From: Acidobacteriota bacterium
GTDB taxonomy: Bacteria > Acidobacteriota > Terriglobia > 20CM-2-55-15
Assembly (NCBI GenBank): GCA_022821145.1
Contig: JAJEEE010000064.1
Coordinates: 62,001-126,000, forward strand
Reading direction: 5' to 3'
DNA length: 64,000 bases
Position numbers and translations under genes: made by a program. Below are positions 36,401 to 42,739 of this stretch, piece by piece; the stretch's first letter is position 1; every line of letters starts with the position of its first letter. The notes below the pieces were generated by a model. It ran no database searches and was not told the DNA's origin. It was given only the letters and a program-made list of their open reading frames with translations.

Positions 36401-36605
36401 GCGGCACGCTGATCAGGGCCTCGACCTCTTCCGGCGCCAGACCCGGCGCTCCGGTCAAGACCGTGACCGTGGGCGCGGTCAGGTCGGGAAACACGTCGAT
36501 CGGCGCACGCGACGTGACGATGCCGCCGTAGACGAGCAGGACGGCGGCTCCCGTTATGACGGTCAACCGGTTGCGCAGGGACCAGTGAATGATGCGGTCG
36601 AGCAT
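33492..36605 (-). CDS. heavy-metal efflux RND permease (CusA/CzcA family)
   Basis: A 1037-residue inner-membrane proton-driven pump of normal length, with twelve helices and two large periplasmic loops. The N-terminus IIHWSLRNRLTVITG, PIDVFPDLTAPTVTVLT, the TM4 proton-relay segment GELVDDAIVDVENVFRRL and the C-terminal half (TLFGIATRNGVMLVTHYGHL) are characteristic of HME-RND pumps. The TM4 motif lacks the DFG-x-IVDGA form of Czc/Ncc zinc-cobalt pumps and is nearer to copper/silver-type or uncharacterised HME classes, so the metal is uncertain. It is the last gene of the operon running from 40051. The adaptor stop lies 21 bp upstream and the Shine-Dalgarno is weak. Confidence 0.93.
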   Translation of the reverse strand: MLDRIIHWSLRNRLTVITGAAVLLVYGGIVTSRAPIDVFPDLTAPTVTVLTGAPGLAPEEVEALISVPLEAALNGATGVFRVRSNSVAGLSLVFAEFELDTDIYRARQTVTEKLQQVRLPEGVDSPVLGPISSTMGEIMLISMRSTGASTAMDVRSIADWVVRPRLLALPGVSQVTVIGGDLKQYQVLVDPARLVDYGLSLEEVTAAVRAANAVGAGGIMERPNEEFLIRGRGRVSDLEDLAESVVTVRDGRPVLVGNVAEVRLGAAIKRGDGGFNAQPATVLTIQKQPDANTLELTADVEATLADLGRSLPGDVVIDTEAFQQADFIELAVGNVRQALIEGGLMVAVVLFLFLWNVRTALISLTAIPLSLLAAVVTMSYFGIGINTMTLGGLAIAVGELVDDAIVDVENVFRRLKQNAASPRPEPVLTVVYRASSEIRNSIFYATLIIILVFLPLFSLAGIEGRMFAPLAFAYIVSIAASLVVALTLTPVLCYWFLARSRLIERPGDAVLVRFLKAVYARVLAATLRHPHEVIVVSLLLLVVSLSLAPLMGREFLPPFNEAAMNINVTLPPGTSMRESNRIGARVEEALREIPEVVSTTRRTGRAERDEHASGVNASELEVVTAGGARTQFEIMDEAREILARIPGAGVEVGQPIAHRIDHLLSGTQAQIAIKLFGPDLPTLRNKGEEIRAAIEGVPGVVDLLLEPQVGMPQVQVRVDRANAAALGIAAADLTRAVENAFNGVVVGQVLERQRSYDIIVRLEDSARGSADSIGNTLITSPGGTKIPIAQVAEVRVDRGPNTINRENGQRRIIVQSNVSGRDLGGVIADVRAAIERQVALPEGYFVEFGGQFEAQEAAMTRIVGLSAAAIGGIFLLLYMATGSARTSLLVMVNLPLALIGGVVVVFLSGGTLSVASLIGFITLFGIATRNGVMLVTHYGHLMRQGTDFRDAIVQGSMERLSPILMTALVTGVGLIPMALGVGTPGKEIQQPMAAVIMGGMLTSTFLNMVVIPAIYLRYGRPPTAVEEGDTDGPPAGG

Positions 36606-36626
36606 GAGTGTCCGGGACCGCCGCGT

Positions 36627-37871
36627 CTAGTGGATGTGCGCGCCCGGATCGGACGGCTGCAATTCCTGGAGCTTCAGTTGATAGGCTCCCTGCGTCACGA
36701 CGCGTTCACCCGCCTCCAGCCCCGACAGGACGGCGACCATGTCGCCGTACTCGTCGCCGAGAATCACGTCCCGGCGCTGGAACTCCTCTCCCGTCAACAG
36801 GGCGTACACGATGTCGCTCCCCTCGTTGTCCAGGACGGCCTCCCTCGGAATCAGCAGCGCATCGATCTCTTCGTTCGCGTCGAGACGCAGGTTGGCCTGC
36901 ATCCCGATTCGAAGCGCGCGGTCGGTATTGGACAACTCGAAGACGAACATGGCCGTGCGCGTCTCCTCGTCGATGACGGCGCCGCCGTCCACGACCGCGC
37001 CCGTGGCGAATTCCCGGCCCGGGAACGTCGGCGTCGTGAACCGCGCCCGCGGGTTTTCGCGCAACCGGCCGAGATCCCGCTCGAAGATCGGCGCTTCGAT
37101 CCACACCGTCTCCATGTTGACGATCTCGACGATCGCCTCGCCTGCCTGAACCTGCTCGCCGAACCGCTTGGTCACGCCGACAACCGTGCCGGTGATCGGC
37201 GCCCGAACTTCGTGGGTCGCCGGCGCCGAGGGAGCGGCCAGTGCCTCCAGGCGCGCCTCCACGGCCGCCAGACCGGCCTCGGCGACGGCGAGAGCCGTAC
37301 GGGCCTGCTCGAGCTGACGCTGGGAGTACGCCCCCGCTTCGAACAGGCGTTCGGCGCGCCCCGCCTCGGAGCGGGACAGTTCCACCTGCGCCGTCGCTTC
37401 CATCCGCGCCTCGGCCAGGCCCCGCCGCTCCGATTCGACGCGCGCTCGTTCGACGGCGATCTGCGCCGATTCGGCGGCCGTGGGTGTCTGGGTCAGGACG
37501 GCGATCATCTCCCCGCTCCGGACTGTCTGGCCCAGGCTCGGCAGCCCCGCGCCCCCGATGACGCCGCCGACGGCCGGAGCGACGAACGCATGATTCGGCA
37601 GTGCCGGGACGACATAACCGGTCGCCGTGATTTGCGGCGCCAGCCGCGATTCGGTCACCTGCGCCAGCTTCATGCGGATGAGCCACTGCTGCTCCATCAG
37701 GAACGACACGGTCCCCGTTGTCTCGCTTTCCACGGTTTCCGGCGATTCTTCGACGTCGACGCCGGGCCGGCGGGGCCAGGCGACGACGACGGCCGCGACG
37801 ATCACGGCCAGGGTTATCAGCAGGGTCAGGCTCCGCGCCGAACCCTTCGACGGTGTGTGAACGGTGTCCAT
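36627..37871 (-). CDS. RND efflux periplasmic adaptor (membrane fusion protein)
   Basis: A 414-residue adaptor. Start ATG 37871 has GGAG in GGAGTGATGCC upstream; it follows the TolC stop by four bases. An N-terminal anchor helix (SLTLLITLAVIVAAVVVAW) leads to the barrel-sandwich hybrid halves (VGGVIGGAGLPSLGQTVRSG and VRAPITGTVVGVTKRFGEQV) around an alpha-hairpin coiled coil rich in Ala, Glu and Arg (about residues 130-215). A beta-barrel (METVWIEAPIFERDLGRLRE) and a membrane-proximal domain follow. It ends in GAHIH, a possible metal-binding tail. It joins the RND pump to the TolC channel. It lacks the long N-terminal metal-chaperone domain of CusB, which may be supplied by the separate lipoprotein at 39132. 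Confidence 0.92.
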   Translation of the reverse strand: MDTVHTPSKGSARSLTLLITLAVIVAAVVVAWPRRPGVDVEESPETVESETTGTVSFLMEQQWLIRMKLAQVTESRLAPQITATGYVVPALPNHAFVAPAVGGVIGGAGLPSLGQTVRSGEMIAVLTQTPTAAESAQIAVERARVESERRGLAEARMEATAQVELSRSEAGRAERLFEAGAYSQRQLEQARTALAVAEAGLAAVEARLEALAAPSAPATHEVRAPITGTVVGVTKRFGEQVQAGEAIVEIVNMETVWIEAPIFERDLGRLRENPRARFTTPTFPGREFATGAVVDGGAVIDEETRTAMFVFELSNTDRALRIGMQANLRLDANEEIDALLIPREAVLDNEGSDIVYALLTGEEFQRRDVILGDEYGDMVAVLSGLEAGERVVTQGAYQLKLQELQPSDPGAHIH

Positions 37872-37875
37872 GGCA

Positions 37876-39132
37876 TCACTCCAAATCCGTTCCCGACGCC
37901 AGTTCCAGGTCGACAACGCTCATGCGGTAATCGAACAGCGCCTGGAGAAACTGCTCCTCGACCCACGCCCGCGTCCGCTGCGCCTCGAGCAGCGGCAGCA
38001 ATTCGGTCGCGCCTTCGCGGTAGGCCACGGACGCGATCGTGTAGGATCGCCCGGCCCCGTCGAGCAGTTGGTCCTGAAACGTTCCGAGCTGGTCGCGCGA
38101 AGCCTCCCAGGCCCGGTAGGCGGACTCCACCTCGGCCATGGCGCGATTCCGCACCGCCCGCAACCGGGAACGCGACGCCTGCTCGACGGCCACCGCGCGG
38201 GCAACGCCCGCCTGGTTTCGGTCCCGAAACGGCAGCGGGATCGATACGCCGAACGACACGGTGTCGAAGGGGCCGAGGCGCTTGTATCCGAACGAAGAGC
38301 GAATGTCGGGCACTGCCTCGGCCCGTTCCAGAAGCAGCCGGTCCGCCGCCTGGGCCGCCTCGAGCGCCGCGGTGCGAACGTCGGGGCGTACCTCGAGCGC
38401 CGACCGCGTCAGCGCGTCCAGATCGTGACGGACAGGTTCGAACCGGAACTCGCCGACAACCCGGCGCCCGCGGTACCCGCCGTCACCGAGGTGTTGGACG
38501 AGCCGGATGACCGCCTGGTCGCGAACGCGCTCGGCCTGCCGCAGCGCGCGATCGAACTGAACGCGCTCCAACCCCACCTTCAGGAGATCCGCCTCGGCGA
38601 TCGCGCCCTCGCTGAAACGCGCCTGGTTGTAGCGAACCAGCTCGTCGAACGCATCGCGGTTTCCCTCGGCGATCCGGACCTGCCCGTTCGCCAGGACCGC
38701 CCGGTAGAACAACCGTTCGACCTCGGCCACGCCGCGGTGCAGCGTATCGGCCAGCCGCGCCTCGGCGATGGCGACGCCCGCATCGGCCACGGCCGTTCGC
38801 AACGCGCGTTGGCCGCCCAGCTCGAACGTTTCCGTGTAGGAGACGGCCAACTCGTACAGGTTGCCGAACGGGGCGTCCCCGGCGAACTTGAAGTTCTCGG
38901 CGGTGACCTCCAATTCCGGATTGGGCCGCAGCCCGGCGGCGATCCGATCCGCGCGGACGCGGTCGACCTCGAACCGGGCCGCCTCGATCTCGAGGCTGCG
39001 TTCGAGATAGATGTCGACGGCGCGTTCGATGGTCAGCTCCAGGTCTCCGGATTGAGCGATCCCGCCGGAGGATGCCGCCAGAACAAGCGAAACGACAAGC
39101 AGCAGACGCGCGCACGTTGTTTCCATTCCCAT
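37876..39132 (-). CDS. TolC-family outer membrane efflux protein
   Basis: A 418-residue protein with a signal peptide ending GGIAQ. Two repeated coiled-coil units are visible (LTIERAVDIYLERSLEIEAARFE in the first half and VRPDVRTAALEAAQAADRLL in the second), with GLRPNPELEVTAENF and the CzcC-like FGVSIPLPFRDRNQAGVARA. It forms the outer-membrane exit duct of the tripartite pump. The ATG at 39132 shares TGATG with the lipoprotein stop and has GAGGTG upstream, so it is translationally coupled; GTG 39135 is an alternative. Confidence 0.92.
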   Translation of the reverse strand: MGMETTCARLLLVVSLVLAASSGGIAQSGDLELTIERAVDIYLERSLEIEAARFEVDRVRADRIAAGLRPNPELEVTAENFKFAGDAPFGNLYELAVSYTETFELGGQRALRTAVADAGVAIAEARLADTLHRGVAEVERLFYRAVLANGQVRIAEGNRDAFDELVRYNQARFSEGAIAEADLLKVGLERVQFDRALRQAERVRDQAVIRLVQHLGDGGYRGRRVVGEFRFEPVRHDLDALTRSALEVRPDVRTAALEAAQAADRLLLERAEAVPDIRSSFGYKRLGPFDTVSFGVSIPLPFRDRNQAGVARAVAVEQASRSRLRAVRNRAMAEVESAYRAWEASRDQLGTFQDQLLDGAGRSYTIASVAYREGATELLPLLEAQRTRAWVEEQFLQALFDYRMSVVDLELASGTDLE

Positions 39133-39569
39133 CACCGCACCTCGAACCCGTCGAGCGCCATCGTCTCGCTCAAACGGGAATTTTCGATTTGGAACTCGAT
39201 CGCATAGCGCCCCGGGTCTGGAATCGCCAGCGCCGCCACGTAGATGCCGCCCACGCGGCCGGCCGCGGCCCGCGCGCGGAGGATCTCGCGTCCCAGGGAC
39301 GAGCGGACGGTCAGGTCGACGCGGGCCTCGATGACGGGAGAGCCGTCACCCAGATCCGTCAGGTGAATCAGGAACTCGCTGGATTCGCCCGCCCGCAGCG
39401 GGTCGTACTCGAAGAAGTTCTCGACCCGCTCGGTAAACTCGGTCCGTGAAAGCGCCTCGGCGGTTTCCGCCAACGATTCGTCGGGAGCGTCGGGCGGCGC
39501 CGAGGCGCACGCCGCGATCAGGACGGGCACGGCCAGGAACGACCTCGCGCGAACAGCGCGTTCCAACAT
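39132..39569 (-). CDS. small lipoprotein with Ig-like domain of metal-efflux adaptors
   Basis: A 145-residue protein. Lipobox IAAC gives Cys21. The mature part FTERVENFFEYDPLRAGESSEFLIHLTDLGDG, followed by [20 protein letters not shown], looks like the beta-sandwich domain found at the N-terminus of some longer HlyD/CusB-type adaptors in Bacteroidetes. Here it stands alone. It may bind metal or dock to the adaptor. GAGG lies five bases before the ATG. It overlaps the TolC start in TGATG. The domain assignment is from recalled pattern similarity and is tentative; the reality of the gene is well supported by operon position and leader. Confidence 0.75.
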   Translation of the reverse strand: MLERAVRARSFLAVPVLIAACASAPPDAPDESLAETAEALSRTEFTERVENFFEYDPLRAGESSEFLIHLTDLGDGSPVIEARVDLTVRSSLGREILRARAAAGRVGGIYVAALAIPDPGRYAIEFQIENSRLSETMALDGFEVR

Positions 39570-39646
39570 ACGAACCTCGCGTCAACGATCGGAACGAATC
39601 GGATCCGGCTCGGACCGGCGGTGATCAACAGCGCCGGAACGCCCGG

Positions 39647-40051
39647 TCAATCGAAAGGCGGGACCTGCAAGGGAGGAGCGCGGGAAGAAACGGCGTCGAT
39701 GGGCGGATCGTGCGTGCGGTCGAAGCGAACGGGGCCCGAAGCCCCGCCGGCCTCGGGTGACGGCGCTCCGACCCATTCACGCTCCGCGCCCGCCACGGCG
39801 GCGAGCGCCCGGCCTTCGGACGACACGAACAGGTCCAGACCGCGTCCGTCATGTCGCGGCGCATGGAACTCGGGTTCCTCGGATGGGCGATGGGAAGCCG
39901 CCGACGGAAAGTGACTGTGCACGACGACGCTCGACGACGGGCCATGCGCCGTATCCGAAACGCCGTGCACGTGGACGAACGGGCCTCCGGCCAGCGCCGC
40001 CGACACGGCGGCGAGCGTCAGTCCACCGACGATGCCGCGCGCGGGGTTCAC
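39647..40051 (-). CDS. His-rich exported small protein, first gene of RND operon
   Basis: A 134-residue protein with a hydrophobic N-terminal signal or anchor (GIVGGLTLAAVSAALAGG) directly followed by FVHVHG, TAHG, VHSHF and FHAPRH. It contains about nine His, most within residues 25-65, and no Cys. Such a cluster suggests periplasmic metal binding, fitting its place at the head of a heavy-metal efflux operon. GTG 40051 is chosen because a TTGACA-N17-CATAAT promoter ends seven bases before it, which implies a leaderless message; there is no ATG in the frame. No family was recognised. The C-terminal third is Pro/Ala/Ser-rich. A 77-bp gap separates it from the lipoprotein gene. Confidence 0.6.
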   Translation of the reverse strand: MNPARGIVGGLTLAAVSAALAGGPFVHVHGVSDTAHGPSSSVVVHSHFPSAASHRPSEEPEFHAPRHDGRGLDLFVSSEGRALAAVAGAEREWVGAPSPEAGGASGPVRFDRTHDPPIDAVSSRAPPLQVPPFD

Positions 40052-40058
40052 GATGCGG

Positions 40059-40087
40059 ATTATGTTCGAGGCCCGAACACCTGTCAA
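40059..40087 (-). promoter_or_regulatory. sigma-70 promoter of metal-efflux operon
   Basis: TTGACA (40082-40087) is spaced 17 bp from CATAAT (40059-40064) on the minus strand. The predicted transcript start coincides with GTG 40051. The upstream 40088-40270 region is intergenic and holds no further gene. No MerR-type 19-bp spacer is seen. Confidence 0.7.
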
Positions 40088-40270
40088 TCATCGGAGACCG
40101 GCCGACGAGTCTCATTGTGGCGCGGTTACGGAGGATCCAGGGGTTCGAGTTCGAGGCCCGTGGTGAAACGCCGGCCGCTCGGGGCGCAATGGATGAACCA
40201 TGGATCGGATCACGCCCGGATGTCGCGGTCGGCCCGATCGGACCCGCGGCGCACGGTCACCCGTTAACCC

Positions 40271-40299
40271 TTGTCCTTCCCTGCCGAACCCGATAGATT
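40271..40299 (+). promoter_or_regulatory. promoter of the selenoprotein gene
   Basis: TTGTCC (40271-40276) is spaced 17 bp from TAGATT (40294-40299), which ends seven bases before ATG 40307. This again predicts a nearly leaderless transcript. Match to consensus is moderate. Confidence 0.5.
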
Positions 40300-40306
40300 G
40301 GCCGGC

Positions 40307-41428
40307 ATGTCCATGACACCTGGGTTCGTTCCGTCCCTGGCCCTGATCGCCGCCCTGGGCGCGCCGGCCGCCGCGCGGCCCCAGGTCGAGCGCATCGACC
40401 TGTCCGAACGCGGTCCGAGCATCGGGGAACGCGTTCCGGATTTCAACCTGAACGACCAGAACGGCGATCGGTGGACACGGGATTCGATACTGGGCGCGAA
40501 CGGGGCGATGCTGGTCTTCGTCCGGTCCGCCGACTGGTGACCGTACTGCAAGACGCAGCTCGTGGAGCTGCAGCGGATGGCGGACGATCTCGAGCGGCGC
40601 GGCCTGGGGCTCGCCGCGATCAGCTACGACGGCCCGGAGGTGCTCAGAGGGTTTGCCGAACAGTACGGCGTTACCTATCCGATGCTGGCGGACCCCGGCT
40701 CCGAGGTCATCGAGCGGTTCGGCCTGCGAAATCCGGTGCCGGAATGGGCGTTCGGCGACAACGTCGGCGATCCCGAGGTTCAGGAAGCCGTGCGGACGTA
40801 CGTCTCGGCCTTCGGTCCGAACGAACGCATGATCGGGATGGCCTTCCCCGGAACACTGGTCCTGGACGCGAACGGCGTCGTCGTGGAGCGTCACTTCGAG
40901 GACGTGTACTCCGAACGCAACACGATATCCAGCGTCCTGCTGCGCGGGGGCGACGACTCGGATCCCGTTCAGGCCGTGGAGGTGTCGACGCTCCAACTCG
41001 AGTTGACGACGTATGCGAGCGACGCGGAGTTGGCGCCCGGCAACCGGTTCGCATTGGTGCTGGACATCGTCCCGAACGCGGGAATGCACATTTACGCGCC
41101 GGGAGCGTCCGACGTGTACACGGCCATCCACCTTGAGGTCGAGGACCGGCCGTATCTGCGCACCCTTCCGATGGAGTTTCCGGAATCGACGGAATACTAC
41201 TTCGAGCCGTTCGACGACACGCAGCCGGTCTACGAGGAGCCGTTCCGCCTGGTTCAGGAAGCGTACCTGGACGTCGGCCCGGACGGGCGCGACAGCGTCA
41301 CGATCAACGGCGTCCTCCACTACCAGGCCTGCGACGAGAACGTCTGTTACCTGCCGTCGACGATTCCGCTGACCTGGACGGTGGGGGTGACGCCCCTGGT
41401 TGTCGCGCCCGTGACGCGCATCCCTTGA
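40307..41428 (+). CDS. exported selenocysteine-containing redoxin fused to DsbD-alpha-like domain
   Basis: Read with the in-frame TGA at 40538-40540 as selenocysteine, this is one 373-residue protein. A signal peptide (about 1-24) leads to an AhpC/TSA-like redoxin domain (about 28-190): ERVPDFNLNDQNGDRW, MLVFVRSADW, then Sec78-Pro-Tyr-Cys81 and KTQLVELQRMADDL. Homologues usually carry CPxC at this site, so Sec replaces the nucleophilic Cys. The C-terminal domain (about 205-365) ends with LHYQACDENVCYLPSTIPL, with Cys342 and Cys347 matching the DsbD N-terminal (alpha) domain. It probably performs thiol-disulphide or peroxide reduction in the periplasm, with electrons passed between the two domains. 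Translation as two genes is unlikely because the second half lacks a ribosome-binding site and the frame is intact across the TGA. A SECIS hairpin follows the TGA. Confidence 0.85.
40555..40571 (+). promoter_or_regulatory. bacterial SECIS hairpin
   Basis: GCAGCTC, loop GTG, GAGCTGC forms a perfect seven-base-pair stem with a three-base loop. The loop starts 21 bases after the last base of the UGA codon (40540) and begins with G. These match the known bacterial SECIS rules: loop about 16-37 nt downstream and a G among its first two bases. It would bind SelB-GTP-Sec-tRNA. Confidence 0.8.
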
Positions 41429-41460
41429 CGCAGGCTGCGTTTTCCGGACGCTGGGCGTCG

Positions 41461-41466
41461 TATACT
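41461..41466 (+). promoter_or_regulatory. -10-like box (TATACT) before DUF4159 gene
   Basis: TATACT ends ten bases before GTG 41477. Just upstream GACGC-TGG-GCGTC (41448-41460) can form a small hairpin that may end the selenoprotein transcript; no T-run follows. Confidence 0.4.
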
Positions 41467-41476
41467 GGTCCTTGAC

Positions 41477-42232
41477 GTGAAGAAGCGACTCCTATTCCCC
41501 ATCCTGATCGCCGCCGCCGCGGCGCCGGCCGTCCCCTTCGACGACATCGGAGAATCGGCCGAATTCGTCTTCGCGCGGGTTCGATTCAACCAGACGTTGG
41601 AAGCGATCTTCCTGAACGAGGCGCCTTGGCACCACGACCACCCGTACGCGGAGGACCTGTACCTGAACCTGGTCCGCGACTTTACCAGCGTGAGGACATC
41701 GCCCGACGCCTACGAGATCCTCGACCTGGACGACGAGGCGATCTTCGGGCGCCCGTTCCTGTATTTCTCCGAACCCGGTTTCATGGCGCTCACGCCCGAT
41801 GAGGAAGACCGGCTGCGCGATTATTTCAACCGGGGTGGATTCGCCATGTTCGACGACTTCCGGGGGGCGGACCTGGCTCATCTCGCCGCCCAGCTCAAGA
41901 GGCTGTTCCCGGATCGCGAGATGTTCCGGCTCGATGTCCGCCATCCGATCTTCAATTCCTTCTACCAGATCGACGACCTCGACATGATTCCCCTCTACGG
42001 CGTCGATGTCGGTCCGGGCGGTCAGACCGTCATCACGGACCCGCGCTTCACGGGCGGCCCCGAGTTCTGGGGGATGGACGACGAGCACGGCCGCCTGATC
42101 CTGATCGCGAACCAGAACAACGATCTGGGCGAGTACTGGGAGGGGCTCGACCTGGCGACGGTGCCCTTCGAGGACGCCGCCGACTCGGTCCGCCTGGGAA
42201 CCAACTACCTGATCTACGCGATGACGCACTGA
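41477..42232 (+). CDS. DUF4159 exported protein
   Basis: A 251-residue protein with a short signal peptide (MKKRLLFPILIAAAAAPAV). DUF4159 features are AEFVFARVRFNQ, WHHDHPYAEDLYLNLVRDF, LYFSEPGFMALTPDEEDRLR, NRGGFAMFDDFRG and GVNYLIYAMTH-like end (GTNYLIYAMTH). The fold resembles a glutamine-amidotransferase-like/ThuA-type flavodoxin domain, but function is unknown. GTG 41477 is the start that gives the leader. It follows the selenoprotein gene by 48 bp and converges with the ferritin-like gene. Confidence 0.88.
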   Translation: MKKRLLFPILIAAAAAPAVPFDDIGESAEFVFARVRFNQTLEAIFLNEAPWHHDHPYAEDLYLNLVRDFTSVRTSPDAYEILDLDDEAIFGRPFLYFSEPGFMALTPDEEDRLRDYFNRGGFAMFDDFRGADLAHLAAQLKRLFPDREMFRLDVRHPIFNSFYQIDDLDMIPLYGVDVGPGGQTVITDPRFTGGPEFWGMDDEHGRLILIANQNNDLGEYWEGLDLATVPFEDAADSVRLGTNYLIYAMTH

Positions 42233-42279
42233 TCGCCGCGCGGAACCTCGCGCGGCGGCGCCGGTTCGGCGGCGCGTCC

Positions 42280-42735
42280 TCAGCCGGCAAACCGTTCGAT
42301 GTCGCCCGGCTTTCGCAACATCTTGTCGACTTCGCCAATGTGCTGGACCTCGAGCGCGATGTGCTGCCGTGCGTACTCCTCCAGCATCACGTCCTCGCCC
42401 TGGACCAGTTGAAGCAGCCGCTCGTAGTGCTCCAGGGTCGCCCGTTCATGGCCCAGCGACTCACGGAGGATGTCGCCGACGTCGTGCTGGTGCGTCTCCA
42501 GCAACGGCCCGATCCCCAACGACGGGTGCGCGCCGAGTTGGGTGACCATCTCGCCGGCCGCGCGGGCGTGCGCGATCGACTCGTTCGCCTGCCCTTCGAG
42601 CCAACCGACGATGGGGATGCGGTTGTATCCGTAGACCATGAACGAATAGTGCGTGTAGTGGACGGCGCCGGCCAGCTCCATCTCCAGGATCTGGTTCAGC
42701 GTGTCGATGACCTGCGACTTGAGTTCTGCGTTCAT
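42280..42735 (-). CDS. bacterioferritin-like ferritin-fold protein
   Basis: A 151-residue four-helix protein. Metal-ligand pattern: EMELAGAVHYTHYSFMV (helix A Glu), EGQANESIAHARAAGEM (helix B Glu-x2-His), LGHERATLEHYERLL and LEEYARQHIALEVQHIGEVD (helices C and D). This is the diiron ferroxidase arrangement of bacterioferritins and related DPS-like ferritins. It stores iron or detoxifies iron and peroxide. A haem-ligand Met is not evident at the usual place. It starts four bases after the exonuclease stop. A TAAGAT box overlaps that stop and ends six bases before the ATG, so it may have its own leaderless transcript. Confidence 0.88.
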   Translation of the reverse strand: MNAELKSQVIDTLNQILEMELAGAVHYTHYSFMVYGYNRIPIVGWLEGQANESIAHARAAGEMVTQLGAHPSLGIGPLLETHQHDVGDILRESLGHERATLEHYERLLQLVQGEDVMLEEYARQHIALEVQHIGEVDKMLRKPGDIERFAG

Positions 42736-42739
42736 GTCA

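Noticed and set aside
40052-40306. Small plus-strand frames in the region between the efflux operon and the selenoprotein gene
   Set aside because: They are Arg-rich, lack start signals and cross the divergent promoters.
40538-40540. Simple nonsense mutation making a pseudogene
   Set aside because: The stop is UGA exactly at the catalytic Cys position with a proper SECIS hairpin, and both halves show no other damage.
40562-41428. A separate gene starting at GTG 40562
   Set aside because: It lacks a ribosome-binding site, begins inside the redoxin fold and is better explained as the part of the selenoprotein after the UGA codon.
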